A stretch of 64,000 nt of DNA from Brachionus plicatilis (Eukaryota; Rotifera; Eurotatoria; Ploima; Brachionidae): positions 2,979,219-3,043,218 of the forward strand of contig QEOQ01000226.1 of the NCBI GenBank assembly GCA_010279815.1. Reading direction: 5' to 3'. Both the position numbers and the translations under genes were made by a program. A model generated the notes under the pieces. That model was not told where the DNA came from, made no database searches, and saw only the letters and a list, made by a program, of their open reading frames with translations. Position 1 is the stretch's first letter. Every line of letters begins with the position of its first letter. Positions 32,163 through 44,797 of the stretch are shown in pieces.

Positions 32163-32543
32163 CAGTCAATAACCGGTTATCCGGAATAAGATTCGAGTTT
32201 TTTTTTTCAAAGTCGTCCAGATAATAAATTTTCCGGATAACACGATTTGCTAACGAAAAGAGGGGTAAACACAGTGATAATTGATTTAGAGTATTTATTT
32301 AGAACAAAGAAACAATTAATGAATAAAAACAACAATATCACCAATAAATATTAACGTTTATGTTTATATATTAAGGTTTAACAGGAAGTAATACGGAAGC
32401 AATGCTGATCTAATTAGCTCAAAGCCTAAAAAGTAGGAAGTTAAAAAGTTCAAAGTTAAAAATCAAAAAGTGCTGGTCCGAAAATTAATTCCGGATAATC
32501 GAAAATTCCGGATAAAAAATTTCGGATAACCGGTTATTGACTG
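32163..32543. mobile_element. Tc1/mariner-pogo MITE
   Basis: 381 bp with inverted ends CAGTCAATAACCGGTTATCC and complement, flanked by TA at 32161-32162 and 32544-32545. CAGT ends and a TA duplication fit the pogo/Tigger group. No ORF. Confidence 0.85.
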
Positions 32544-32717
32544 TATAGATCTTATTGCTGTAATCTGAATTGCTTGTAATTTTTTGATTTTTTATTTTTT
32601 TTGATTTTCTGAAAATGAATTCAAGCAAGGAAAAGAATAGTCTAGGATTGATCTGACTAAAGATTTATAAAGGTGTCCTAACGTTTTTTGATTAAGACCT
32701 CATTTTTTGTTTGACAG

Positions 32718-33386
32718 CTGACTTGGGATACTGACAGTATTTTACTGATCAGTATCAGTATATTTCAGTTTTCAGTATTACTGATACTGTTACTGATACT
32801 GATCGTTAAAATATTGCTACTGACTGGAGCTGATAATCAGTATTTCAGTATTAATAATTTTTACATACTTAATTTTAACATAATTTTTTTTTATGTTTCA
32901 TCAATTTACATGTTTATGTAAAATGGATATAATTGTTTTAAACACAAACAAAAATAAACAGGCGGTTAATAAAAAATTTGAACTTATTTTCTTTCATTAA
33001 GAAAAATGGCGACAAGTAGTCAGTTGAGAACAAAAGAAATTGCTTTTTATTTTTTTAAAAATTTGCATCTTGAAATAAGTAGTAATAATAAGTATTAGGA
33101 TTACCTATAAAAATAAAAATTCTATTTTTTTTGTTAATTTTTAAAAAAATTTTAAAATAAGTCCGATATAAACTTTATTTGTTTTTTTTTGTATTTTTAT
33201 TTGAATGGTCACAAAATTTACAAAAAGACTGAAATGTATTTTATTAGAAAATTTAAATTTTTTTTTAAAAACATGATTTTATACTGATAGCCTTAATACT
33301 GGTACTGGCTAATTTCGATACTATATTTCATCCTCAATACTGAATACTGACTGATACTGATTTTTCTTATACTGTTCACAAGTCTG
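32718..33386. mobile_element. hAT MITE with CAGTATCAGTA subterminal repeats
   Basis: 669 bp. Left end CTGACTTGGGA, right end complement of CAGACTTGTGA. Perfect 8-bp duplication TTTGACAG at 32710-32717 and 33387-33394. Both arms contain many CAGTATCAGT / ACTGATACTG units. No ORF. Confidence 0.85.
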
Positions 33387-33664
33387 TTTGACAGTATCTT
33401 AATTAGATTTGGCCATGTATTTCAGCGTTCTTTAATCTCGTCAACAACAACAACGTCAAATTTAGTTTAGAATCAAATTAAATACTCAAAAATGTAATTT
33501 CTTTTTGGTTTTCTATTTTAAAACAAAGTTGCCAGATTCCAAATTTTCTAAAGGTTTGGCTTTTTGGTCGTAATATTTTTGTTGTTTTGCTCTAGCTAAA
33601 GCCAAATTGCTGTTTACAAGCTAGTGTCTTAATCATTTGCTTGTGCAATTTTTTGAAACGTAGC

Positions 33665-34439
33665 ATTATGCATCTAATTTCGGATTTTTTTCAGTAGCCA
33701 CTTCAACTAATCGGTCCAAAGCTTTCACAGGCTTCGTCCTATAAATCACTCCATACAACGAAAAACCAGTAGATGTATGTGCTGAAAAAATGTAGGCACA
33801 TCTAACTTGCTTAAAGTGAATGTCCCAGTCCATTTGGTTATTATGAACATAAACCCTAAAGATTTGTTTTATGGTTCTGTTCGTCCTCTCAATCAGACCA
33901 TTACGATCTGGATGGTATGCCGATGTACGCCATATCGACACACCAACTCCTCAAATTCAAACTTTTCCGTTTCATCTGCACTAAAAGTAGTCAACGATTT
34001 TCCTTTTAAAAATTTTTGAAAAAAAGTCTTTTGCTAAATCAAAGTACAGGTTTCCCCTGGATGTTTGGACCAGACGTCCCATGAAATCAATACCAATCAT
34101 TTGCCACGGTCGTGAAATGATATTTTGTTTCAAAGTAGCACGAAAACTTGGACAACCATTCTTGAATCTTTAGCAAATGTCACAACTTTTACAAAACTCC
34201 ATCGTTTGCTTTCGCATATAAAACCAAAATAATTTTTACCCTTTTGAAATTATATAAAAATTAATTAATTCTGGAAGGTTTTATGGCCGACCAATTAGAA
34301 CCGGTCCACAGACGGCAGGCCATTTTACGGGCGGTCTAATAAACGGCCGTTAAATTCGCGGCCAAATCAGGACGTTTATACTGGCCCGCCTTTTGTCCGT
34401 TCAAGTCCGGCCGCATCCCAATACTAATAGGAAGGAACA
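33665..34439 (-). repeat. Right arm of the 775-bp inverted duplication (integrase fragment, copy 2)
   Basis: Reverse complement of 29154-29928, same length, a few substitutions. It encodes the same broken integrase pieces (RNGLIERTNRTIKQIFRVYV) with the same stops. The 3.7 kb between arms holds four small elements or repeats and the LRR duplicate. Confidence 0.88.
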
Positions 34440-35270
34440 CACAAAATGTTAAAAACTGTATTAAAATTGAAGAAATCAATAACCTACTTTTGTTCTTTTT
34501 AAAAGCCGGAATGAAACTTCTCTATCGAAAATTGAACCTTTTGATTGGAAATATGCCGAAAAAGTGTGTAATTTTTTAGAGTCATTTAATAAAGGTAATT
34601 GATTAAAAAATAGAATTTAGTTTTTTTTCCTAAAATGGTTTTTGAAAAAATACCGGATTGTAAATCCTAATAAAATTTTTATAGAGTCAATATTATTTCT
34701 TTATGTATATAATATTATATCCAACACTAGTATTGTTTGTATTTTTTGATAGATATTCGAGTGTCTGGATTATTATTCACCATCATTATCTGATCTCTAT
34801 CTTATGACAGGTTTTTTAATTTGTTTGTCACTTTTAACAGAATCAGTTTCATTTAGGAATGGTCGACAAGCTCGAATAGGCTTTTTTCAGACTGGCTTTT
34901 AAGAATATACCGGATTGTTAATCCTAATAAAATTTTTCCAGAGTCAATTCTTTACATTCAATTAAAAGCTTCTACGGATAAATAAAATTCATTCACAAAA
35001 CAAAATTTTAAACTAACATACTAAGACTTGAACAATAAATATATTTTACATTGAAAAAATAAACAGTGAAAAAGACAGGTTCATTATTTTTTATAAAAAA
35101 CCTCATCTTTTTCTAGATTTTTAGCTCTTTTAAGATTGGTTTAGATATTTTTAAAAAATGGATATGAATTGACTTATCCAAATCATATTTGAAAATGAAA
35201 ATCTATCTTTCCTTCTTAATACATTGATAACTAAATAAACGGGCCAAATAGTAATTTTTGAAGATTTAAT
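34440..35270. other. Interval with a direct repeat and a possible exon
   Basis: Direct repeat of about 46 bp at 34647-34693 and 34901-34947 (TACCGGATTGTWAATCCTAA and the following AAAATTTTT.AGAGTCAAT). Positions 34503-34594 (+) read SRNETSLSKIEPFDWKYAEK and VCNFLESFNKG before a GTAATT donor, vaguely like a hAT transposase segment. Otherwise nothing. Confidence 0.35.
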
Positions 35271-35439
35271 GGTGACACCCCATCTTGAGGTCGAAGTGAA
35301 TTCGATGCAGTTCAACAACTTAATCCAATGTCATAAAAAAAAATGATTGACTCAAGTGCCAGATGATGATGAACTCTTCACAGTATCAACATTTCTAATC
35401 ACTCCATTAAGCCGAGGAAGATAGCGCGTTTACGTTAGA

Positions 35440-36680
35440 AACAACCTAAGATTTATCACAAAATATTTACAATCATTCGTTCAATGAAACTGTTTTACTT
35501 GCCAATTCAGCTAAGGAAATAACAAATGGGTTTTTGTCAGCATTTGGTCGCATTCAAAAAGAATAGTATCCGTAATTTCATAAAAGTATGCGCAATAAGT
35601 AATTTCAAAGACAAATGAATTGGCGTCGAAAAGAGTGATAAAAAATGTTTGAGAAATGATTTAGAAGCTTTAGAGCCTTCGGCCACCACCGACAATTTTC
35701 AAATCGACTGGACACTATTATATGACAAATGGAAAACAATCGACAATCAAAGAATTCGAGAATTACTTCACGATTTTGAAAATTTTTGATGCGTGAATAT
35801 ACAATCGGGTGGTACGAAGGCTATGAAATCGGCTTTCCATCTACAAACAACGCGCTAGAATCAACAAACAATGTTATTAAAAAAGAGGCTACGTTTGCGA
35901 ACAGCTTTCAATGAAAGATTTTGTACAATTTCTTGAAAAGTTTATAAGTGAGTGGTCTAAAGATAGTGTTCCGAAATTTGTCACAACTAAACGTTTCGTT
36001 GCGCAACCGTCGATTTCAGTACGCCAATGGACAAATGCTTTTGAACATCAGATTGGACAAGTGAACAATCAAGTTGACGCTCAATCAAAAAGTGTATTAC
36101 ATGTGTTCATCGTCAGAAGTGACTTATTATGCAACAAAATCAATCTGCAAGGGCTATTTTGAAAAGAGTGAGTGGTACTGTTTTGCGAGTTTTATAAAAG
36201 AACAAAATGAATTGCGTTATGTAACATTTAATAATGATCAATAGCAACTTAGCGAACGTTCATGTCCAGTTTGGAATAAAATTATATTTGTAAACATGCC
36301 ATTGGTGTGGCTTACAATCTTGGCTTATGTCAATTTCCATCTATTGATTTAAACATAGAATGCAATTCAAAAAGAGGAAGACGAAAACAAGCAAATATGG
36401 CATTAGTGACTAGAAGATCTACTGGACCAACGAACCCAATTTTAAAAAGTATCAATCATGAACATCAAATTTCAACGGTCGATGAACAACAACAAGATAA
36501 TCAAATGGAACCTATCAAAACTATCTACTTAACTAATTTGACAATTCACAACTATCAAAACAAAAGAACAATGTTAGCAATAGATTGCTCATTCAACCAA
36601 CTTCGTCAATAACTATTAAAAGACTAACCTTAAGAGGCTCCTAAAAAAAGAGGCCGTCCACCAATAATAAATAAAAAAAC
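35440..36680 (+). pseudogene. MULE transposase with SWIM-like zinc finger, decayed
   Basis: Pieces in changing frames give NETVLLANSAKEITNGFLSA, TIGWYEGYEIGFPSTNNALE, STNNVIKKE, LEKFISEWSKDSVPKFVTTK and SISVRQWTNAF. Then comes CPVWNK followed by AIGVAYNLGLCQFPSIDLNI, where the Cys-Lys-His of a SWIM finger should be but is damaged. The end is basic (KRGRPPIINKKTNN). The order matches MULE transposases. Numerous shifts and stops make it dead. Confidence 0.65.
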
Positions 36681-36741
36681 AAACAACTAATTTACTTTCT
36701 ATTAAAAATGTGTTATATTTTTTTTATACTTTTTTATTTTT

Positions 36742-37476
36742 TTGGTTACGAAAATAATAAAATTGGTAACGATTACTTTTGTAGCGGAAATTTATAGTGA
36801 ATTTAAAAAATTAATTAAAAGAGAAATTTGTAATGAAACGCTATATTTGAAAAATATTAAATTTTCTAAAGAGTAAATTTGTTGCGAAATGCAATAATTA
36901 CATTAATAAAATTAAAAATATTCGAAAAAAAATAATGAGTTCAGCAAATAACAATTTAATTAGTTATTTACCAAATCTTAATTTATAAAGCCATTTCAAA
37001 ATTTCAAGAAGTAGAATCGGATGCTTCATTAAAAGCTAAGAACAACGAAAAGGCTCCGCCAAGAAGAAAGCTTAATGTGGTCAATGATTCAATACTCAAC
37101 AATCATAGACAGATGCTTCGTAACGATGAAATTTCAATCGATACGTACACAAAATATGTAGTTATTATGTTTGACATCAATTCAATGGACAAGAAAAAGA
37201 AAAAAATCAAGAGGATGATATTTCAACTGCCAGTGAATACGATTCAGACGAGAGTGATCTTGAAGAGTTTTCAGAGTGACTTTCAATTTTTTTCAATTTA
37301 TTAACATAATAAATTCGCTATAAATTTTATTTAATAAAAAAGATAATTTATCGCACTTTGCGTTTCGCTACATTTTTTTTTTTCTAAAGTGGAAATTTAT
37401 CGCGGTCCCGTCGCGATTCGCTCCGCTTCAAAATTATACTGAGTCATAAAATTAGCTACGAAAATAGTTTGTAGCC
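36742..37476. mobile_element. Probable small DNA transposon
   Basis: The left end GGTTACGAAAATAATAAAAT and the complement of the right end, GGCTACAAACTATTTTCGTA, are weakly inverted. Subterminal GCGAWA/TAGCG motifs occur on both sides, including TGTAGCGGAAATTTATAG and TTTATCGCGGTCCCG. A decayed ORF at 37020-37280 (+) reads ESDASLKAKNNEKAPPRRKL, NNHRQMLRNDEISIDTYTKY and, after a shift, an acidic end DISTASEYDSDESDLEEFSE. No target duplication was seen. Confidence 0.4.
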
Positions 37477-37559
37477 ATAATATAAATTTTACCTATTTAT
37501 CAAATTAATTTCGTTATCTTTATCTTTTAAATCTGATTCATTTTTTGAAGAGTTGCATA

Positions 37560-37825
37560 TATTTTGATTTTCGAAAAATTGTTCTTGAATATTGAACTGA
37601 TTTTCAATTCCAAGCATTCTGCTGTGTTATTTATTTTTTCAAGTTGGGAATCCGAGTCAGCAAAGATTTGCAAATTATCAGAGAAACCATTAACATTACT
37701 CCCCAAGAATAGACGCTTTGAAGATCTTGGTATAGGTTTAGATGAGTTTAAGCAAAGATATTGTCTACGAAATTTTTTTTTTACATTTTTTAATCTATTG
37801 TTACCGAAACTAAAACTAAAATAAA
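37560..37825 (+). other. Open frame of doubtful status
   Basis: 86 codons. The stretch ESESAKICKLSEKPLTLLPK and NRRFEDLGIGLDEFKQRYCL looks coded; both ends are low-complexity. No start context, domain or partner exon. Kept as a low-confidence candidate exon. Confidence 0.2.
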
Positions 37826-38924
37826 AAAATTGGTTTAAAAAAAATAAAAAATCTATAAAAAAATTGCTTTATAGTCTAAGTTTAATTAAATATTTAATTT
37901 AAATTGAGCTTTCATGCATTTTTTATACAATTACTTAAAAGCAAAAAAAATTTAATGATTAAATCAAAATTATATAGAAAAATAACCAATAATTCATATT
38001 GTCGATTGAAACTAAATTGCCATTAGGTTTTTATAAACTTTTCCTATTTTTTAATGTTAAAAATTGATTTCCAATTAAATTCTGTAATGAATGAGTTATT
38101 TAAAAAATTAACTGTCCATAAAATAAAACAATTTTTCAAATATAAAAGAAAATAGTATTTGATAGGAAATAATATAATATTTTAAGTGTCATTTTTCGTA
38201 ATATTTTAAAAGATCATATTTAGGATTTTTTCATGCAGTTTTTATTACGAAGAGTTTTCGTAAGTTTTGCGTAAAAAAATGTTGATCGCACAAAATTTAC
38301 GAAGATTTTCGATGGTTAAATAACTGGGATAACACCTAAAATAATACTTTTATAAATCTACGTTCTATTTTCTATTTTTTTATATAAATTTTTGTTAAAT
38401 ACATTAAACGAATCATCAATAGTCTCTTTAAATTCATTTTGGCAACCTTCCTAAATAATATCAATTTTATCAATAATCAAATCAATAATCAACTTCAATA
38501 TGTAAAATTTTGAAGAATGATGAAACATATAATGTTTCACCAGATTGAAATTAAAATTTTCAAAAAAAAAAAAATTAACTCATTAGCTTGATATTTTATT
38601 TTTGTATTGGAATTTTTGAAAGAAAATTCACAATGCCAAAAAAAGAAAGGTTTTCTAATTTTTTCAAAAATTAAAATCGAGAAATGTTTTTTTATTTAAT
38701 CTACTTTGAACTCTAAAAATTATATTTTTCACAAATAAATCAAATCTTGGTTCACTAGTTCAAAGAAAATTTTTTTAAAATAAAATCAAGTTTAAAAGAA
38801 AATTTATTATGCACATTTTAGTTACCATGGAAACCTTAGTATTTGAAAAAGCAAATTCACTTTTGAGTCCTGTTTATATTTTTATTCAAATTATTAATTT
38901 AGTTTAGTTTTCTAAATTAAAAAA
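37826..38924. other. AT-rich interval upstream of the STYXL1-like gene
   Basis: No gene. No clear TATA box close to the ATG at 38925. Confidence 0.4.
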
Positions 38925-41900
38925 ATGTTCGGACCCAACATTGAATTAATTGAATGCCAGGAATTGTATAATTTGCTCAATGAAGGCATTGAATTCGCTC
39001 GACTTAGTGATCCAAATTATCTCTATTTAATTGGTAAATTTAGATCCTAATTTTTTGCTATTTTTTTTAAATTTTAAGCTAGATTGTAGAGAAAGAAGTG
39101 ATTACAATGAGGGACACATTATTTGTGCCAAACACATGAAAAAAGTTTGAAAAATTCTAATTTTTTTCTGATTTTTCTAAAGTTTTCTCCACAGGACCCG
39201 AATTCCGAAGAATTTCGACTTTTGTATGAGCCCGAGCTGGAATGCAGAAATACCATCATCACTTATGACAGTAATACATCAAGTTTGCAGGACAAAGGGG
39301 CTGCTGTAAAATGTGCCAAACTTCTTTCTGAAAGTGGTTCGAAAAATTCAGTCAAAATTCTTAAAGGCGGATACGAGACATTCTCGCGCCTCTATCCATT
39401 TCTTAGAACCCAGCAAATTATCTACATGCCAAGAGTACTTATTAGTTAAATATTTTACAATTAAAAATAAGAAAATTCGTTTAAGGAGCTCGATCAACTG
39501 AAAACCTATCCTAGCGAAATAATACCAGGCTTATTGTACTTGGGAAATTTAAGACATGCTACTGAGCTGTATATCCGCAAAGATTTAAAAATAAAATCTT
39601 TTGTTGATTGTTCCTCGTCGGAAACTACAGAGTAAATAAACTTTTAAGACTTATCGGCAAGAATTTTAAAATGTTAAGTTAAAAAATTTTGTTTTAGAAT
39701 TTAAATTTTTGAAATATTAAATTTTCATGTTTCTTGAAGACAAATTGTAAATTTTTGATGCCAAAAATTTTTTCTGTCATAATTTATCTACTTATTTGAA
39801 AAAATTTTAAAACATCGAAAAGTTAATAATTTTTTAAACTTTACAAAAAGTAAAATTGTTCCAAATTGTAGGTTTTTAGTAAAAATAATGAAAAAATTGA
39901 CTTCTTTTTAAAAATTTTTAATTAATTGTTTTAAAAAATTTCAAAATTTTTGTAAAATTTTTAAAACAATTTTTTCAAACATATTTCAGTATGAATATAT
40001 TAAGCCGATTTTGTAGAAAAAATATTTTATTAATTTTATTCTTAAGTAATTTTATTTAAAATTTAGAAAAAAATTTTATAAAGAATCAACATATTTTTTT
40101 TATTTGAAACCATCTTTAAAAATTGTATAATTTTTTAAGATGGTTTCTAAAATCCTATAATTTTATTATTTAATTATTTATAGTTCAAGCTTGAAAAAAT
40201 TTTTAAATTTTTACCTGTGGAAAGTATTTTTAAAACAGGATCATTTATTTTTTATTAGTTAGATTTCCAAAGAAATAGGCCCATATCCTTTTATAAAAAG
40301 CAGCTCTAAATGAGAAAGATAATAAAGATATTTGATTGAAGCTAAACTAACACTTTCTTCGATCCGGATCCGACTTTTAAATATAACCCACATTCGAACT
40401 CAAATGGCAAGATTTTTTTTCTTTTTAAAATTTTGAATCTTTAAGTAAAAAAAGCTCAAAAAAAATGGTTTTATTATTTAAAAAAAAAAGGTTAATATTC
40501 AAAATATCTCTTTTTTTTAAATTAAATCAATAGATAGTTTTTCCAGTTATCATTTTTTAAAAATTGAAGTATCATTCTGAACTTATTTATTTTTTCTCGA
40601 AAATCGGAAAAAAATTTTACAAAAATGTCGTACTGATTTTCTTAAATTTTTAACAAAATAAAGTTCGATATTTGTTAATTATTTTTTTCTAATTTTTGTT
40701 TTTTGATTTTTTTAAAAATTAATTAAAGTATAAATCAATGAATCTAATCATTTAATTTTTACGTTAAAAACTATTCATTTTTTAAATTAGCAATATCAAT
40801 CCTCGTTTATTTTCCAAAAAAATAAATATTTAATATATTTTTTGAAATTAATAAAAAGAGGTTTTTTGTTATTAAGATCACTTCTAATTTAAAAATTATT
40901 TATTTTTTTGATTTTCGAGTTTTTGTCTACCGGGTTTATTTAAAAAAAAAATTTTTGAAAAAATATTTTACACCGAGAAATATATTGCTTAGAAAATTAA
41001 TTTTAATTGGAATTTTTTTATAGATATTTACAAGTTTAATTCAAAATTTTTACTTTTCGTGTAATTTAATATAAAATGAATCAAGGTTGTTTTTCGACGA
41101 ATTTCTCAAGGTGTTGTGTTCTCGGATTAAAAGAATTGATTAAAAATTTGGTTTAAGTGCATGATTAGAGATATTTAATTACACGAAATTCATACAGAAA
41201 AATAGAGGATATGGTGAGAAAATAAATAAATATATTTAAAATTTTCAAATCTCTATCAACACGAACTTTTGAGTTATTTGGGCAATTTTTTTTAAATTAG
41301 TATAAAAATCCAATTTCACTCACTTTCAAATTTATTAAAGGATATACCTGAACTTTGTTACAAAAAATTGAGAAAAATTAAATTGAATGCTTTTTTTGAA
41401 AAAAAACTAAATGACTCAATTATCTAAAGAAAGATTTTAAAATATTTTAGTGAAAAATTTAAAAAAAAACTAAATTGTTATTTAGTTAATAACTAAATCG
41501 AAATTTACCAATTCATTATTTTTTCAAATTAAATAGGAAAATTTAAAAAATTTAATATCAAATTTCAAATTAGCTCAAAATTTTTGAACCAAAGTTGAAT
41601 TAAAGTGATGCGATAGATTCATATTTTTAGCCAAAAACTTTTTACTTATTCTAAAAAATTTAAGAAATAATTTTAATTAATTTTTTTTTAAATGTGTAGG
41701 CTAACCTTTAGTCATCTCTCAATAATTCATGGCATTCATGGCTTTATAAAACTCTGTTCATAAATGTCCGATTTGTCTTGTAAATATTTGAATTTAAAGC
41801 TTGGCAAAATTTATTTTTATTTATGAAAAAAAGTAATGGCTTTGTAAGCTTACGTTTGAATTTGTTTGATAATATCTTAAGTATAAAATTTGATTAAAAT

Positions 41901-44727
41901 TTATATTTACTATGTCCAAAGTATTAAATTTCTTTTCTTTTTCTATTTTATTATTTATTTTTATTATCTTATTTATTTCAATTTCCACCAATATGATGAT
42001 TAAAAAATAAAAAAAGATAATTTGTTGTTCATAAAAAAGACTGATGATCATTTTCTCGAACCAAAACTTGAATCAAAAGCTGTTATATGTAATTCATAAT
42101 AAGTCAACTTTTTCTAATTTAAAATGACAATTACGCCAATCTGAGTCATATTTTTAAAATGTTAAATTTATTTGAGGAGTAATTTTGTTGAAAAATTGAG
42201 AAAAACTAATAAAAAATAATATTTAAGAAAAAAATTTGTAAATATTTTTTTCATTTCAAAATTAATTTCTTAAACTTTAATTTAAAATTTGAGAGTTAAG
42301 TTTTATTTGAAAAAAAATTTGATAAAAATTTTATCATCATTGATAATTTTAGATTAATCGATTTCTAATAAAAAAAGATAGCAATAAGCAAATTAAACCA
42401 ACTTTGGGCTATGGATAAAATTTTAGCCTCTAACTGAATGCAAGAATATTTACAATTTAATATTAAGCTTATTTTTAAAATCGTGTATAGTTTCTTGTTC
42501 AATAATTTATCCTGATAGACTATTCCAGACATTTCTAATTAAGAATATTTGGTCAAACTTCAAACGAATCCAAAATTATTACTCTTTGAACCACAATTAC
42601 TTGATAAGCTAGTCAGAGGATGATCATCTTGATTTTGATCTAAGTCCAAATTTTCAATTTACATGTAGAAGAAGTGCAAATAATTTTAGCTGATTTTACT
42701 GAGATTTTATTTTGCAAATTAAATTAATCTTGAAAAATTAATTTAAAATTTTAGCAGTTTAAATTTCAACTTTTAAATTTTCAAAAAAAAATTTAGAGGT
42801 GCTTATTTTTATAATGTTTTTACTAATCAATTGAAAATTTTGGATTAATTGTTCTATAAAATTTTCAAAATACATTTGAACAATAATTCCTATTGAAAAG
42901 GTTTTCCGTTATTTGAACCAAAAAAAAGCTCTTTTTGAAATATTTTTAACATGTCTTTTGAAAAAGTCTTAAAAATAATTCACAAAATTTTTACCATCTA
43001 TAAATATTTAAAGATTTTAATTGTTGCAATTTTTTTCTTTAAGTTAATTTATACAAAAAATTGGAACATTGAAACAATTGAAACTAAGTAGATAGATACT
43101 AAGTTCTAGGTTAATTTAAATTTAAATTTTAAGAGCTCAATATTTTTATTCAAATAATAATCTGCTTGATATTGGAAATTCTTTGTGATTTAAAAAAAAA
43201 ACATAACATAATATAAATATTTTGATAGCTTGTTTTTTTTTTTTTAAATTTTTATTTAAAATTTTTTAGAAAATTTTAGAAGTCTTTTTTCTTCATATTC
43301 TAATGCCGTACTCATTTATTTTCTTTGAAAAATATTCCTACTCTGCAAAGTAGCAAGTTATTTTCTTTGGATAAAATGAAATAATAGCAACAGAAGGTAA
43401 AAAGAGTTGTCATAATAAAAAGTTTTAAAAAACTTCTATTGATACTCTTCTTATAACTAGATATTTACGAAGTTTGATATATTTGTCAGCAAATGATAGA
43501 TTTAATGGTCTATAAGGCTAAAAATTTCAAAGAAATTTATTAAGAAATCATTTTAACAAGAAATATCGAAAGTGTATATCTAAAAATATCCATTTTAGTA
43601 CAATTTCCTTTTTTTATCACGAGTTGAAAAATTTGACAAGTTCCGTTATCATTTTGTGATTTATTTCGAAAATTCCAGTAAACTATTAAATTAAGTTGAA
43701 AAAAATATTTCCTCCTAAAAATTATCTTTCTTAAACGCTTTTTAAATAAAAATATTTTTTTATTTTTTTTAAAGGAAGTCACTTTGGCATTTGATAAAAA
43801 CAATTTATATCCCAGTAAAAAATGAAAAAATGTTTATTTTTATTTAAACTTTAAGAAGCTCGTTAAAAATTTTCTTCAAAATACTCAATCGAATGAAATA
43901 AAATTCTAAAATTTAAAATTTAAGAATAATTTAGAAAATCCATTATATTTAATTTGAAAATGTGAAAACCAAGTGCATTTTTAAAAAATCCAAAATTTGA
44001 ATCAAAAAATGGTTTAAAAAATTATAAATTTTTTCTATTTTTTGATTCTTTTAAATTAAATGGAAAAAAAAATTCAATTAACTTTTGTAGAACTTTTATT
44101 TCTATTTTTTTTAATTTTTGCTCCAAGTTTTCGCATGGCAATTACTTTTGTCGATCAGTTGATGACACTTTGACCAAGACTTTTTTTAGTAAAAAAAATT
44201 TAATAAATTTACCTTGCCGATTAGTTTAAAAATACAAATAATTTTTTAATTAATTTTTTTCCTAGAATCCCTGTGGAACAGTCTATAGACAATATAAAAA
44301 TTGGTGTCAAAGACGAGCCAGAAGAGTCACTAAAAGAATACTTACAAGAAGCTTTAAACTTTATGGGTAAAAATTCCTGGCGAAAAAAAAGTTCCTAATT
44401 CCCTAATCTCAATTGATGTCAGGGATTAGAAAAAACAATTAAAAGCCCATTAATCATTTTATTTAATCAAGATGTAAACATCAAAAATCGAAAGCAGCCT
44501 TGTCTCGTTTTTTCAGATTTAGGAATTAGCCGAAGTGCTGCAATTGTTATCGCGTATTTGGTTTACTCCGATAAAATGAGCATAAATGTAATTTTTAAAC
44601 TGGAACTAATTTTAAGTCTAATTTATTTCTACTTTAGGAAGCATTTGGAAGAGTTTTTAAGTGTAAGAAAATACAGCCCCAAATAAGCTTCTTGAGCGAA
44701 ATAAGTGAATATTTTGCAAATAGATAG
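38925..44727 (+). CDS. STYXL1: STYXL1/MK-STYX-like pseudophosphatase (seven exons)
   Basis: Exons 38925-39033, 39083-39144, 39195-39434, 39486-39631, 44266-44366, 44472-44587 and 44638-44727; 287 residues; all phases agree. The N half is a rhodanese-like domain (YLIDCRERSDYNEGHI, TIITYDSN, ILKGGYETFSRLYPFL). A linker ELDQLKTYPSEIIPGLLYLG leads to a dual-specificity phosphatase fold (YLQEALNFM, CLVFSDLGISRSAAIVIAYL). The signature HCxxGxSRS is FSDLGISRS at residues 233-241: His and catalytic Cys are Phe and Ser, Arg240 is kept. Vertebrate MK-STYX has the same FS change, so it is predicted catalytically dead but able to bind partners or phosphorylated residues. The first three introns and the last are 49-51 nt; the fifth is 105 nt. 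AATAAA follows 65 nt after the stop. Exon 2 has a weak donor (GTTTGA). Confidence 0.85.
39632..44265 (+). other. 4.6-kb intron of the STYXL1-like gene
   Basis: Starts GTAAATAAAC and ends TTTTTTTCCTAG. Almost pure AT-rich DNA. I found no nested gene, no inverted-repeat element with a duplication and no conserved motif. ORFs at 41821-42051 and 43540-43803 (-) are low-complexity. Confidence 0.6.
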
Positions 44728-44791
44728 ATGCCAATTAACTAAACACCCACATGACTTGGAATTAAAAAAAAACTAAAAGCTTACTTGAGTA

Positions 44792-44797
44792 AATAAA
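44792..44797 (+). terminator. Poly(A) signal AATAAA
   Basis: Within GAGTAAATAAAGCATTTTTGTG, 65 nt after the stop of the STYXL1-like gene. Confidence 0.6.

Noticed and set aside
43540..43803. Minus-strand ORF in the large STYXL1 intron
   Set aside because: Lys/Phe/Asn low complexity with no domain. The same holds for 41821-42051.
44423..44471. Extending STYXL1 exon 6 back to 44423 (reads GLEKTIKSPLIILF)
   Set aside because: The phase from exon 5 does not fit that acceptor; starting at 44472 keeps frame and restores the phosphatase pattern.
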